From Patiria pectinifera (lineage: Eukaryota > Echinodermata > Asteroidea > Valvatida > Asterinidae): DNA of 64,000 nucleotides. The position numbers and the translations under genes were made by a program. Each line of letters starts with the position of its first letter. The stretch's first letter is position 1. A model generated the notes under the pieces. It was not told the DNA's origin, searched no databases, and saw nothing but the letters and a program-made list of their open reading frames with translations. Where the stretch lies: the NCBI GenBank assembly GCA_029964075.1, contig CM057135.1, positions 9,946,863 through 10,010,862 on the forward strand. The letters run 5' to 3'. Below, piece by piece: positions 32,185 to 43,500 of the stretch.

Positions 32185-34281
32185 ATGAGAAAGAAGACAA
32201 AGTACAATTCTAACAAAGCAAAACAAAAATTTTCTTTCGTAGTTTCTGATCTACCGGAAAAATTCAATGCTTGTGGATTGCTCAACGACCCCGAAGCTAT
32301 CCAAAATGTCAGCTTCGAAGACCAGAAGAAGAATTTTTATGACTATGAACAAGGACTATGTGAGCCTATTGTCAAAGGAAGACTCAAATCAGCCTTAGGT
32401 TTTTGGAAAAGTATTGAAACGAATCAGTATGTAATGAGCGTCATTGAGCAAGGCTATAAATTACCGCTAATTACTACGCCACCTCCAGCTTTTCTGAAGA
32501 ATAACAGATCTGCACTTGACCAATCAGAAATTGTGCAACATGCCATACAAGATTTGTTAGAAAAGGGTTTAGTTGCCCAGGTATCACAGAAGCCCACAGT
32601 CATCAATCCCCTTTCAGTTTCCACACAAAGTTCTGGTAAACTTAGGTTAATTCTGGATTTGAGAAATGTGAACACACATATTTGGAAAGATTCTGTCAAG
32701 TTTGAAGACTGGAAAGTCGCATTTTCTTATTTCCACAAAGACGATTATTTGTTTTCTTTCGACCTAAAGTCTGGGTATCACCATATAGATATTTTTGAAC
32801 CTCATCAGACCTTTCTTGGGTTTTCATTGATAGACAAGAACGTCACGCAGTTTTATGTATTTAAAGTCCTTCCCTTTGGGTTATCATCAGCATCTTATGT
32901 TTTTACGAAGTGTCTCCGACCATGAGTCAAACATTGGAGAGCCCAAGGTATTTTCATTGTTCTGTATTTAGATGACAGATGGTGTAGGTCCCCAGACGAA
33001 AGTTCGGCCTTAAATACCGCAAAGATTGTAAAGTCTGATCAGATAAATGCTGGATTTGTTCCGAACAAAGATAAATCACACTGGACCCCAACACAAAACA
33101 TAGAATGGTTAGGAATAGTTTTGGACAGCTCAGGCGGCACAATAGCAGTAACAGACAGAAGAATCCGAAATACCTTAGGTTCAATCGATTCACTTATTGA
33201 CTCATTACCATGTACTACAGCTAGAAAGCTGGCATCGGTCACAGGCAAGATTATATCCTGCATGCCAGTTACAGGTCCAATGGCAAAATTAATGACGAGG
33301 TTTCTTCATCATGAAATCAATAACAGAACAGGTTGGGACACGAAATTTAATATTTCAGTAGGAAGCCAAGCAATACAAGAGTTGTTCTTTTGGAAGAATA
33401 ATCTAACGTCATACAACAGTCGGAACCTGAAGAGTTATACTATTCCGCAGGTAATCGTATTTGGCGATGCGAGTAACACAGGTTGTGGAGCAATCATTCA
33501 GGGTACAGATATCATCAACCATAGAGCTTGGTCAGAAAAAAGAGGCACAAGAAAGTTCAACTTGGCGAGAATTGGAAGGAGTCTCCACAGCACTTTCAGC
33601 ATTAAACATAAAATTACAGCTCAGAATGTAAAAATCTTCACCGATAATCAAGAGGTAGTCTCTATCTTGCAAGGCGGATCAATGAATACGAAGCTAAACA
33701 TGTTAAGTATCAGTATTTTTAGGTTCTGTAGAGAGAATGGCATTTCTCTAATTCCTCAGTGGATCCCCAGAAATGAAAACGAAACAGCTGATGAAGTCAG
33801 CAGAATGACCGATTTTGACGATTGGGGTGTATCACAGATATTCTTTGAATTTATCTATTCCATTTTTGGCCCTCATTCCATTGACAGGTTTGCTGATAAT
33901 ATGAACAAGAAAATAAGCAAATTCAATTCAAAGTACTGGTGCCCAGGTACATCCAGAGTGGATGCGTTTTCTTCCCACTGGTGAAGTGAGGACAATTGGT
34001 TATGTCCTCCAATTTACTTAGTTCCAGATGTAATTTTTTATCTCAAAGCTTGTAGAGCAGCTGGTACGTTGGTCGTACCTCATTGGCCATCAGCAGTGTT
34101 TTGGCCTATTCTATTTTCAAGTGATAGTTATTACAGTTCAGTTGTGGAAAAAGTCATCAAGATTGACAATCCACAAGCACAAGGTGTTTTCGTACAAGGC
34201 AGGAATGCAAGATCACTGTTTGGATCCGAGTCATTGAATAACCCCGTCTTGGTTATTAGATTGAATGGTGATCGTTATTAA
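32185..34281 (+). pseudogene. Ngaro reverse transcriptase/RNase H, two in-frame stops
   Basis: One reading frame runs throughout, interrupted only by TGA at 32923-32925 and TGA at 33982-33984. Motifs: LRLILDLRNVNTHIWK, FEDWKVAF, FSFDLKSGYHHIDI, KVLPFGLSSASYVF, and the catalytic box YLDD (about 32970). An RNase H-like part follows (VIFGDASNTGCG, then FTDNQEVV), then a region with IDRFADNMN and VPHWPSAVFW typical of DIRS-superfamily elements. It has no integrase; integration is by the tyrosine recombinase downstream. The ATG at 32185 may not be the original start. Confidence 0.8.
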
Positions 34282-34499
34282 TGTACAAGTAGTTTTACTC
34301 CTTACTGAAGGAGTTGTTCCCGAGGGGAACAGGAGTAGAGTATTGGCTCGTATTGTAATTACAAAGCAACTTAATTGATTAACTGAATGAATTCCAAGTT
34401 GGAAGAAAAGTTGACAGAGATAGAAATTGTAGAATGTGAGGATAATTTCAAGGAAATAAATAATTGAAAACAGGAATACACAGAGGTTGAATTGTTATT

Positions 34500-35520
34500 A
34501 TGATGTTCACAAATGCATTGTTTTTGTACACAGTGACCCCCTACCCCAACCAACAATGTAAACGAACCCTACTGGATACGCTACAAACAGTTGTACAAGC
34601 CTCCAGAGCTCATTCTACTTCATCCAGGTACAACAGAGCATTTGAACAATGGGCGGTATGGGCAAGAAACAAACGGCTATGTCCAGTCCCTGCTGTATCA
34701 CATCACATAGCGGAATTCTTGGTGCACTTACTACAAAGAGGTTCCCATATTCTACCATTGAATCAACTTTTTATGGAATAAAATGGATTCATGACATAAA
34801 TAATGTATGTTATCCATGCGACTCTAAATTCCTACACTTGGTTTTAGAAGGAATAAAACGCATGCTTGCTAATCCCATAGTTAAGAAAGCCCCAATTACA
34901 TCAGATATGCTTAAGAAAATATGTGCCCATTATGGTCAACCCACAGCTTCACTCATGGATCTCCGAGTTTGCACTATGTGTCTTCTAGGGTTTGCTGGGT
35001 TTTTCCGGTTTAACGAACTGGTAGCCATTAGAAGGTGCGACATTATTCTTCACAGCAATTTCATTAACATTTTTGTAGAGAAAAGCAAGACGGATATCTA
35101 TAGACAAGGGGCATGGGTTATTGTAGCTTCCACTGGGAACCCCACATGCCCTGTTTCTATGCTTGTACGGTTTTTGACTAAAGCTGGTATGATCGAACCG
35201 CAAGATTCTGAGCAGTTTATTTTCCGAGGACTGTCATACTGCAAAAAAAGACAAAATCTACAAACCAAGATCCAAGCAACTTTCCTATACAAGATGCAGA
35301 GAATTATTGAAGCAAGCAGTAGAGGTCACTGGTGAAGATCCTAAGCTATACTCCCTACATAGTCTTAGATCTGGTGGAGCATCAGCTGCAGCAAACGGTG
35401 GTGTACCAGATAGATTGTTTAAAAGACATGGGCGTTGGCGCTCAGAGACTGCCAAAGATGGGTAAGTGCAGGATTCAATAGATTCAAGGATGTCCATTTC
35501 CATGAAACTTGGATTATGAA
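34500..35520 (+). pseudogene. Ngaro tyrosine recombinase, catalytic Tyr replaced by stop
   Basis: The N-terminal SAM-like part is in one frame (SSRYNRAFEQWAVWA). A frameshift near 34740 leads to the central part (STFYGIKWIHD, LLGFAGFFRFNELVAIRRCDI with the first catalytic Arg), and another shift near 35320 leads to LHSLRSGGASAAAN (HxxR) and HGRWRSETAKDG. The next codon, where the nucleophilic Tyr belongs, is TAA (35463-35465). The frame beyond continues as VQDSIDSRMS. The enzyme would integrate circular element DNA without target duplication. This copy cannot. Confidence 0.8.
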
Positions 35521-35610
35521 ACGAATAAATTAATGACCGAAAAATGAATGTAATGAATTGATTGTTTGTTATTAACCCGTTCTTTAATACTCAGGGGGAA
35601 AAAGGGTACT

Positions 35611-35755
35611 GGCCCTGTGCTGCTGCGGTAAAGCGAAGTTTCTAAATGCAAAGATAATTGTTTTAAATTATTAACAAGTTCCTTTTCAGGTGCGCGTGTG
35701 CAGGCGCCTCAGAAAATAATTTATTCACGTTAAGCATCGCGTTTTAGAGAATAAA
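35611..35755 (+). repeat. Ngaro split direct repeat, copy B1
   Basis: This 145-base segment (starts GGCCCTGTGCTGCTGCGGTA, ends GAGAATAAA) is repeated nearly identically at 36130-36274. Its position after the recombinase gene and its internal AATAAA fit the B1 repeat of Ngaro-type elements. Confidence 0.75.
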
Positions 35756-36129
35756 TGTATTTTCTTAAGAAGTAGAAGCACGCTTGACAGGTGTAGAGAG
35801 GGTATTAGAGTAACAAAAGGTTTTACAATTGGAAGCCTATACGCCTAAGCCTCACGCTTTTCGCACGCCACTACACAGTCGGGTCATACAAAATTTTATA
35901 AAATGAAAATTAATGAGAAAATGTTTTTCATTTGTAGTTTTAAACAGAAGATACTTCTGATGAGCTTCATCTTCATTACACTAACCGAGAAGAGACGTAG
36001 GTTTTACAAAACCATTTATTAGATGAGAAATGGTAAGTAATTGCAACCTGAAGTTATTAGGTGAGTATAGGAGGGTTATCCATGGTAATGGAGGCGCCCA
36101 TTCGAGTCATCTGTACGCTGAGTTATATC
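35756..36129 (+). repeat. Presumed Ngaro A2 segment
   Basis: About 374 bases lie between the two B repeats. In Ngaro elements this is A2, a copy of the 5' A1 repeat. A1 is not in the window because the 5' end is truncated, so the identity rests on position only. Confidence 0.5.
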
Positions 36130-36274
36130 GGCCCTGTGCTGCTGCGGTAAAGCGAAGTTCCTAAATGCAAAGATAATTGTTGTAAATTATTAACAAGTTC
36201 CTTTTTAGGTGCGCGTGTGCAGGCGCCTCAGAAAATAATTTATTCGCGTTAAGCATCGCGTTTTAGAGAATAAA
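36130..36274 (+). repeat. Ngaro split direct repeat, copy B2 (3' end of element)
   Basis: Nearly identical to 35611-35755, with only a few substitutions. It probably marks the 3' end of the element. Confidence 0.75.
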
Positions 36275-37128
36275 GGTGTTTGACTGTACATCTATACAGT
36301 ACATGCATGTATATATGCATGCACAGTATACAAGGCAGAAGCACTTGTGCAGCTCTGTCTTTTTTACTCTTTGTAAACCGAGTCCTTACTGTTAGAAAAA
36401 TCAACGGGTACGTTTGTTCAATTCATTGTTTTGTATTACTGACAAAAGTTTTGTGTGGAAAATACAATGTCTCAAAACTGATTTCAGTTTTTGTTTTCAT
36501 GTGTTCTGTGTGCAGAATTTGTACATGTGTGATGTGGACGTCATTGAAGAGAAGACTGCCTGGCTATTGTTGGAACCTGACTATTGGAAATATGTGCACA
36601 ATTTATTTTTGTGAAGGTAAGATACAATTAGCTGTAGCTGTGTAAGTAAATCATTCTTTTGTCTTTGCCTTCTCCTTTTCACCACAGATAAGCCCCCTCC
36701 CCTCCAGTCTGCCTCATTCACCAATAAACTACCTTTCTCTCCCTCTCCCATCATTGATTTTGTCCTTTGTGTTCCCCACCTCGTGTAGTCAACCATCCCC
36801 ATCCCCCATCCCCCTCCCTTTTGCTACCCTCCTTTCTGTTCAGCCACCTGCTTTCTCTGTGTATTTTCCTCTGCATCATCTATTTCCACTTGACTGCTTT
36901 TGTTACATCAGTAATGTATACATGTACCTGTTCATGTTTATGGTCTTGTCATTTAGCCTTCGAGAAAGACTCTGCTAGGGTCGAAACGTCAGGCCACTAA
37001 CTATTTTTTTAAATCATTCTACATGTATATATTTTATTGACCATGTAGTAAACAGCCATGCAACTTGCAGCAACTGATTTTCTCTATTGATCTTCTGTGT
37101 CAAATTGGTGAAAGTGTGATCAAGCAAT
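36275..37128. other. No firm gene; possible exon-like segment
   Basis: A segment of about 115 bases (36513-36618) is bounded by a good acceptor (TGTGTGCAG) and donor (GAAGGTAAGA). One frame through it reads as a plausible protein (CDVDVIEEKTAWLLLEPDYW) but ends in TGA two codons before the donor; another frame is open. A pyrimidine-rich stretch (36690-36900) follows, then CTTCGAGAAAGACTCTGCTA with GTCGAAACGTC at 36957-36990, a motif often seen in retroelement ends. No family is assigned. Confidence 0.25.
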
Positions 37129-37132
37129 TTAA

Positions 37133-37611
37133 AGAGGTTATGGAATGCTCGTAGACATTTCCGTCATTTTTCGGGTATATGTAGCCTAAGGTGTGATGAA
37201 ATAAAAATAACTATTGCGTCTGTCATGAAATGAGTGTACTCTTGAGAGCCGTTTTTCAGGTCCTGTTTCGACCCGAACATGCAATTTGTGTAAAAGTCGT
37301 CGTTAGGGGCAGCAAACAAAACATAGCAAATCGTGACGTAATAAACAGGACTCCCGATGCAGTGTAGTATGAGCGACTCCTGTTAATTACGTCACGATTT
37401 ACTATGTTTTGTTTGCTGCCCCCAACGACGACTATTACACAAATTGCACAAATTGCACGCTCGGGTCTAAACAGAACCTGAAAAACAGCTCTCAAAAGTA
37501 CCTTTTGAACTCATTTCATGACAGACACAATAGTCATTTTTATTTTATCACACCTTAGGCTACATATACCAGAAAAATGACGGAAATGTCTTCGAGCATT
37601 CCACAACCTCT
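37133..37611. mobile_element. TTAA-flanked perfect-hairpin MITE, copy 2
   Basis: 479 bases, flanked by TTAA (37129-37132 and 37612-37615). Same family as the copy at 9891-10376: ends AGAGGTTATGGAATGCTCGT and its near complement, with the same central GTGACGTAATAAACAGGACT hairpin. Confidence 0.8.
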
Positions 37612-37615
37612 TTAA

Positions 37616-38120
37616 ATAATATGGTTGCAATTAGTTACAGCGTGGTTGTTGATAATGACCTTATCAGAAGGGAGAGCCTCTAACAGCAATCGGGTGCTTA
37701 TGGAAGCAAACACCAAATTTATAACTGCTTTGTCGCACTATTATCCACATATACACCTATGGACATTTTTACAGTCAAAATCCTTGACAAAGTGCTGAAA
37801 TCATCAGTGATGTGTTTACTGCATCTTCAGATCAGACCACATGATAAGGTTTGGCGTGGATTACTCCCTTGGTGTGTTTAAGATCACTGCAGTGGTTCTC
37901 AAACATAGTGTGGCACATGGTTCAGGTGGCTTGTGTTGTGCACATATGCTAGAGTGCAGTTTTAAAAACAAGTTTTTATCATAAATGACCAATGTTTAAA
38001 TTGCCAGTTCAGATCACCCATGGACCGGTAATGGGCTCTCAACCAATAGGAATGCATTTAATGTCTTAGGCATATACATGTATGAGTGGAAACTAAATAT
38101 ATACGGAGGTTTTCATTCAG
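37616..38120. other. No gene seen
   Basis: About 500 bases of unremarkable AT-rich sequence without recognisable coding content. Confidence 0.3.
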
Positions 38121-38124
38121 TTAA

Positions 38125-38365
38125 AGAGGTTGTGGAATGCTGAAAATCGTTTTGTTTTTTATATTTTTATATTGTAGAGTAGACCCATATATAGCATAAT
38201 GACAAACTCCCATTCTTTTCTAATGTGCGTTTATATGTTTATAAAACTGAAATTCATCAGTAATTTGTTGGTCGCCGAGCGCATAAATGAAATCACCAGT
38301 CGTCGGGCTCTTCATAAAATCAGAAAAAAGCGTGACGTAATAAACAGGACTCGTTTATACAACGA
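38125..38365. mobile_element. Degraded copy of the TTAA hairpin MITE
   Basis: TTAA (38121-38124) is followed by AGAGGTTGTGGAATGCTGAA, the family's terminal sequence, and GTGACGTAATAAACAGGACT, the family's central sequence, occurs at about 38331. The material between differs from the other copies and the right half is missing. Confidence 0.55.
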
Positions 38366-40387
38366 CTGTTTACTGCTGCCCAACCCGCCCCGTCAGCACG
38401 TGTGACTCGCAGTCAAGCAGTGAAAAATCAACATTTTGTAAAAGACTCACGGAGATTGATATTCCTTCCCATTGCTTAATTTTTGGATGAGTATATTGAA
38501 CAAGGACACGGTGACCTCTGAGCTGTTCTTTCGTATAAATTTAAGCCCCAACTGCCCGAAAAAGAGACCAGCGAAAACACGGATACTGCAACTGGCCAGC
38601 TGAAAATGCCAGGCAACGCGGCTCTGATGAGTGGTAGGTCTGCGACGTTCGGCGCGGCGTGAAAAAAAAAAGAGCTACGTTTTATCCAAGGACCCAAAGT
38701 ATTATGTTCATGATAACATTTTTAGATGAGCATCAACAGTCCTATCGCAACTTTCTTCGTATTTACAGACAATCTCAAACGTTATTCTGTTAAATATTCA
38801 GTCCAAAGAGACGACAAATCGTCAGGTTGTTTTCGAATTATACGCGTACGGCACGCATAACGCATCACGGCGGTGGATGTGGTCGACCGTGTCCAGAAAT
38901 AATGTTGTGCGGTTAGCAGCGTCGCGGGCCCCGGTCAAGTTCCTTGCAGTGCCTGGTGCTTTTTATGTTTACGTTCACCACAAAAAAATAGTCCTCTTTT
39001 TTCTTTTCTTTTGCATTTTAACCCTTATTTTAACATCCTGAAACGATAATTACGAATTAACTTGAATTTTGAAATTGTTAACTTTATTGTTTACCAAAAA
39101 AAAGCGCCGTAAAACAACGCCAGGAGACCATGTAAACCTCGGCCTGTAAACGTGGCTACCAAAAAAGTACAATTCATAAATCATAGTCATGCTCCGTTCA
39201 TAAAACAAAAATCTGTGGACTTACGACATGTTCGGGATCCCGGTTGAAAACAAAATTCACTGGTCCCGAAATTTATCGAGCACTATCATTATTTTTAGTA
39301 CCTAATTAAGACTTTATTCTAGAAATTCCAGTAGCAGAGAATTTGTCATTCGATCAAAAGAAGTTCTAGGGAAAATGGAGGCCCGTCACATAATCAGCAC
39401 TAACGTACGGAAAACTACGCGGTCCTTTTTCTACGCATTTACCTTCAATTTGTGTGTGACAACGCGTGCGCATATGCTGTGCAGATAATGGAGGGTCGAG
39501 GATACATTTGAACGGGTCTACGGTTCTTCAAGATTGGCAATGGACAAATGGTCCAAAACAGTCTTCCCTATAAATCATTAACAAATCATATCTGTATTAT
39601 TTCTTGTCCATGCAATTTCAACAAATCTCTTGAGAAAAGAAGACTCTTGCCGTGCGAAATGTACACTGCATGATCAGCGCTCTATCCGTTAATTTGGCTG
39701 AAATCCGATCTCGTGTTTTCGCACGGTACTCTTCGGACAAACTGCATGGCTACGGAGGATTCTTATTCCTCCATGCTGACACCTGGACGGGAAAGCTGGA
39801 AATTTATTGCAAACAAAATGGGATGTGATTACAGCCAGCGACTGACACAATTATAGGCATATAGGTTTGCCTTGGCAAACCTATATGCCTATATCAACAA
39901 CGAATTATTTTGAAATTCCAACAACGTTTACCGATGTAAAAATCTACGGTCCCAGCGGCCGGGCCCTGGCCAGCGGCACAAGTACACCCTTGAATTTCCA
40001 GCCACCTTTACATACATAGCGCGTGTCATGGTGATGCGATATGGCGATGTGCATGTGAACGATCGAACGATGTTGATGTACGCAGACATTTCTTACTATG
40101 GTTGGCCGTTAGGACAAACACAAAAGAATGATCCCCGATCTATAAATAAAATGATGTGTAACTATCAAAACACTGAATTATCAATAGAAAGTACCAACAA
40201 GTCAATGGAGATATCTTCCTATTAAATTCTAAACTTGCCCATTAGAATTTCAGGGGTAAAAGCTGTTGCAAAATACGGTTGAATTTATGGAGCATTTGGC
40301 TGCCCATACAAAATGACGCTCAGAGTAATTGTAAACAAAGTCGTGTCGTTGCGCGGAGTGATTTGCAAAAAGTTTCGCTGGAACTAC
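38366..40387. other. No gene seen; one perfect palindrome
   Basis: About 2 kb, locally GC-rich around 38840-38940 and 39930-39975, without splice-linked exons or recognisable protein. A 20-base-arm palindrome lies at 39852-39893 (listed separately). Confidence 0.35.
39852..39893. repeat. Near-perfect 42-base palindrome
   Basis: TATAGGCATATAGGTTTGCC is followed by TT and then its exact reverse complement. It has 20-base arms and a 2-base loop. It is not part of any recognised element. Confidence 0.9.
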
Positions 40388-40590
40388 GCTGCATCGGGAG
40401 TCCTGTTTATTACGTCACGATTTACTATGTTTTGTTTGCTGCCCCCAACGACGACTTTTACACAAATTGCACGTTCGGGTCGAAACAGGACCTGAAAAAC
40501 AGCTCTCAAAAGTCGTTTTTATTTCATCACACCCTAGGCTACATATACCCGAAAAATGACGGAAATGTCTTCGAGCATTCCACAACCTCT
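40388..40590. mobile_element. TTAA hairpin MITE, right half only
   Basis: It begins at the family's centre (ATCGGGAGTCCTGTTTATTA) and runs to the terminal CACAACCTCT followed by TTAA (40591-40594). A ~40-base internal piece present in other copies is missing near 40510. The left half is replaced by unrelated sequence. Confidence 0.75.
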
Positions 40591-41038
40591 TTAAATTTAT
40601 ATATTTAGTTCAATTTGTTTCGTTCTTCAGCCCACCTATGATGTGAAGCCCGATTAATCACCTGTCAACCATGCCCGAGTACTGTCAGCCACCTCTTGTA
40701 TCACTGTGATGTCGCAGGCTTCTAATGACTGACTGTCATCCAAGCCCAAGTACCGATACCATGAGTTATCTCTTGTACCACTATGTGTGAGGCTACTAAT
40801 CACCTGTCAACCGTACCTGAGTTCTGTCAGCCACATAGAGCGCTAACTCCTCATTCTTGCGTGCAGAGATGCTTTGTACCCGTTCTGGGCGCAGACATTT
40901 TGAATTCATGTGCGTGTTTGTAGAACATAACAAAATAAGATGGATTGAATTTGAAACTGTACTCTAAATGCAACTCGCAAGTAGAACGTACGCAAACAAC
41001 TTAAGCGCGTCATGACGGTTAAAAAAAGGTCACGGTTA

Positions 41039-41385
41039 AGGCCCCCCAAAAAAGGCTCCGGTTTCTGGTATGTGCGCGCGTCGCCGTAGCCAAGTTTTTT
41101 TTTCAATGAAAGATGATGTTTCAAAACCGCCAAACTTGCTGGTTTGACTGGAATCCTGCTGCTGCACAATTTTAACGTGTTTTTAGATTGGGTTATGATC
41201 GAGATTAAGCTTTATGTGGCCTCTCTGGACTCCCATATATTTGCACTAAGTTTTGTCGGGCACCATTTGCAGTCATCAGCCGACATTTGAAGCAAAACAA
41301 GCAGATAAAAAAAAAAAGCCGCGTCGCCGCACCACTTTTTGGGCAAGCTCCATACCAGAAACCGGAGACTTTTTTTTTTGGGCCT
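41039..41385. mobile_element. MITE-like element with ~33-base inverted ends
   Basis: The left end (41039-41071) holds AGGCCCCCCAAAAAAGGCTC and CGGTTTCTGGTAT. The right end (41352-41385) is its near complement, ending GGGCCT. The interior has no coding sequence. Flanks are TTA on the left and AATTA on the right; a 3-base duplication is possible, so a Harbinger-like origin can be considered but is not shown. Confidence 0.6.
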
Positions 41386-41836
41386 AATTATCTGCAGCAG
41401 ATACGCGCACGCGTTGCACCGTTTGCGTAGAGCAACATGCAACGCTCATTTGCTGACCGAGCATTTCGGTTTTGGGCGTTACGGCTTTGATGACAAAATG
41501 GTATGGAATACAAATGCAGATGCAAATAGACCTACACAATTTCTAGGTCTCCATAGGATTGTGCACAAACAGGGATGCGCCCAGCATCACTTTGTACATG
41601 AGCTAGCACTTATAATTTAATATATATTCTATGGTCAGCCACCTCTTGCATGACGGTGATGTTGCAGGCTACTTATAACCTGTCGTCCAAGCCCAGTAGT
41701 GTGAGTCATTGTTGTAGTCCAGACCTTGCAAGACCATCACATAAAAAAAGACCAACACAAGGTCTTCAGTCTCAATTCAAGTCACAAGCTATTCAACTGC
41801 AACAAAGGCATTCCTTTGTCATTGTTCATGTCCTGT

Positions 41837-42352
41837 AGGGACCTTGACCATTCAGCCCCGGCATGAAAAGGGCCCCCCGGTAAGCTCGTCCCCTCCCAAG
41901 AAGTCCTTTCGTACCGTCCCAGCTACCGGCCCAGGAGCTGGTCCGGTTGCTAATCAGGAACTCCTCTATCCTCGGGTCTATTGTTTGCAAGTATTGACAC
42001 ATGTAATATATCCCAGAAGAAACCTGCTTGTGGTTTTCATCTCTCAGCGCGAAACAATAGAACACTTCCGTCGGCACAGATCAAAACCCCTGCCACGCGG
42101 TTTCGCGCACAATGGGATCGTTAATTAAAAAGGCGTTTGGAAGGATTTTATCTTTAATCCGGTAAATCTGCTATTGTTCTGCTCTGGACGTTCTCTGGAG
42201 GGCAATAAATTGATGCGCCTGACTGACTTTAAAACGTCTGGTCAGACAGGACCATGTACCGGACGAGACTGGGCTGAAGACCGGACTGGCTCTGGACCGG
42301 GCGAGGTACCGGGGGGCCCTTTGCATACCAGGGCTGAATGGTCACGGTCCCT
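41837..42352. mobile_element. MITE-like element with ~46-base inverted ends
   Basis: Ends 41837-41883 and 42307-42352 are inverted with about 90% identity (AGGGACC..GACCATTCAGCCC, AAAGGGCCCCCCGGTA). The 516-base element has no coding sequence. No target duplication was identified. Confidence 0.65.
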
Positions 42353-43500
42353 TACTTGTGGCTGATCTTTTGAATGGCCTTCCTTGATCCACAGGCTAGA
42401 GTGCAGTTTTAAACACAAGTCTAGCGGAATCATAAATGACTGATGAATGACTGTCTATAGCTAGGTGATGGCTATAGACGCAGCTCAATGCAAGCCGATA
42501 AGCTTGGGCACTGCTATAGCTGCATTCCTGCTGCATAGCCGCATATACTCAAAGACAACAGCCAAATTGCCTGCACTTACATATATTCTACTCAATGTGC
42601 AGTTGTCAGTGGCCAAACAGCGCCAGCATTAAGGAGTTTAATTGCCAGTTCAGACCACCCACACAACGGGCTGTCCATCAGCAGTTGTGGATAGACAGTC
42701 TGTGGCATATTTATACATAGGAAATATCTATTGAGGTTTCTATTCACCTAATGAAAGCCATATTTATAAACTTGTATTCAATTTCTGTTCTTTGCCCAAT
42801 TTATAGCATTAATATGATGTCAAGGACGACTAATCACCAGACAACCATTCCCGAGTTCTGTCAGCCACCTTTTACATCAATGTGATGTCACATGCTCCTA
42901 ATGACTGTCTGTCATCCAAGCCCAAGTACTGGGAGTCATTGCTTGTACCACTATATCTGAGGCTACTAATCATCTGTCAACCATGCCTGAGTTGTGTCGG
43001 CCACATGTTGCATCACTGTATTTATTCAAAGCGTGTTAATCACCTGTCATCCCATCATGAATACTGTGAGCCATCTCTTGCATCACCCGCCATTCAAGAC
43101 ATTGTGAGTTACCTTGCGGATCACTGTGATGTCAAAAGGCTGTAATTACCCTCCATCCAAGTCCGAGGTCTGTGAGTCACCTCGTTCATCACCGTGATGT
43201 CAAAGGCTACTTATCACGTGTCATCCAAGCCAGACTTCAGTGTGTCACCTCTTACATCACTCAAACGTCAAAGCCTCAAATGATTCTGATGATGATCTGG
43301 ATGACCTGTCATCCAAGTGTGAGTTTTGTGATGTCAAGACTATATTTGTCGTCTAAGCCTTTGTCCTGTCACCAGACTCTTGTATAAATGTGATGGCAAA
43401 AGGCTTCTATCATTTGTCTAACAGGCCTGATTTGTGTCAGCCACCTCTTGTAGATCAGTGATGTAAAAGGCTATTAATTTGTAATCCAGTTTGGAGTATG

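Larger units (their letters stand above)
31865..36274 (+). mobile_element. Ngaro/DIRS-type tyrosine-recombinase retrotransposon, 5' truncated
   Basis: Plus-strand order: end of a Gag-like ORF with a zinc knuckle, reverse transcriptase/RNase H, tyrosine recombinase, then two copies of a 145-base repeat separated by about 375 bases. That matches the B1-A2-B2 split-direct-repeat ending of Ngaro elements. The 5' part including A1 is missing where the gypsy LTR begins (about 31850), so the gypsy element either inserted here or was joined later. Every ORF has lesions. Confidence 0.8.
40630..43500 (+). repeat. Diverged ~70-bp tandem repeat in three blocks
   Basis: A unit containing CTAATCACCTGTCA, CCAAGCCCGAGT and GTCAGCCACCTCTTG with CATCACTGTGATGTC recurs at 40630-40850, 41635-41730 and 42830-43500, with much divergence. 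Two MITE-like elements (41039-41385 and 41837-42352) interrupt it. It encodes nothing. Confidence 0.65.

Noticed and set aside
36957..36995. Hammerhead-ribozyme-like motif (GTCGAAACGTC)
   Set aside because: The CTGATGA core is not present (CTGCTAG instead) and the stems do not pair convincingly.
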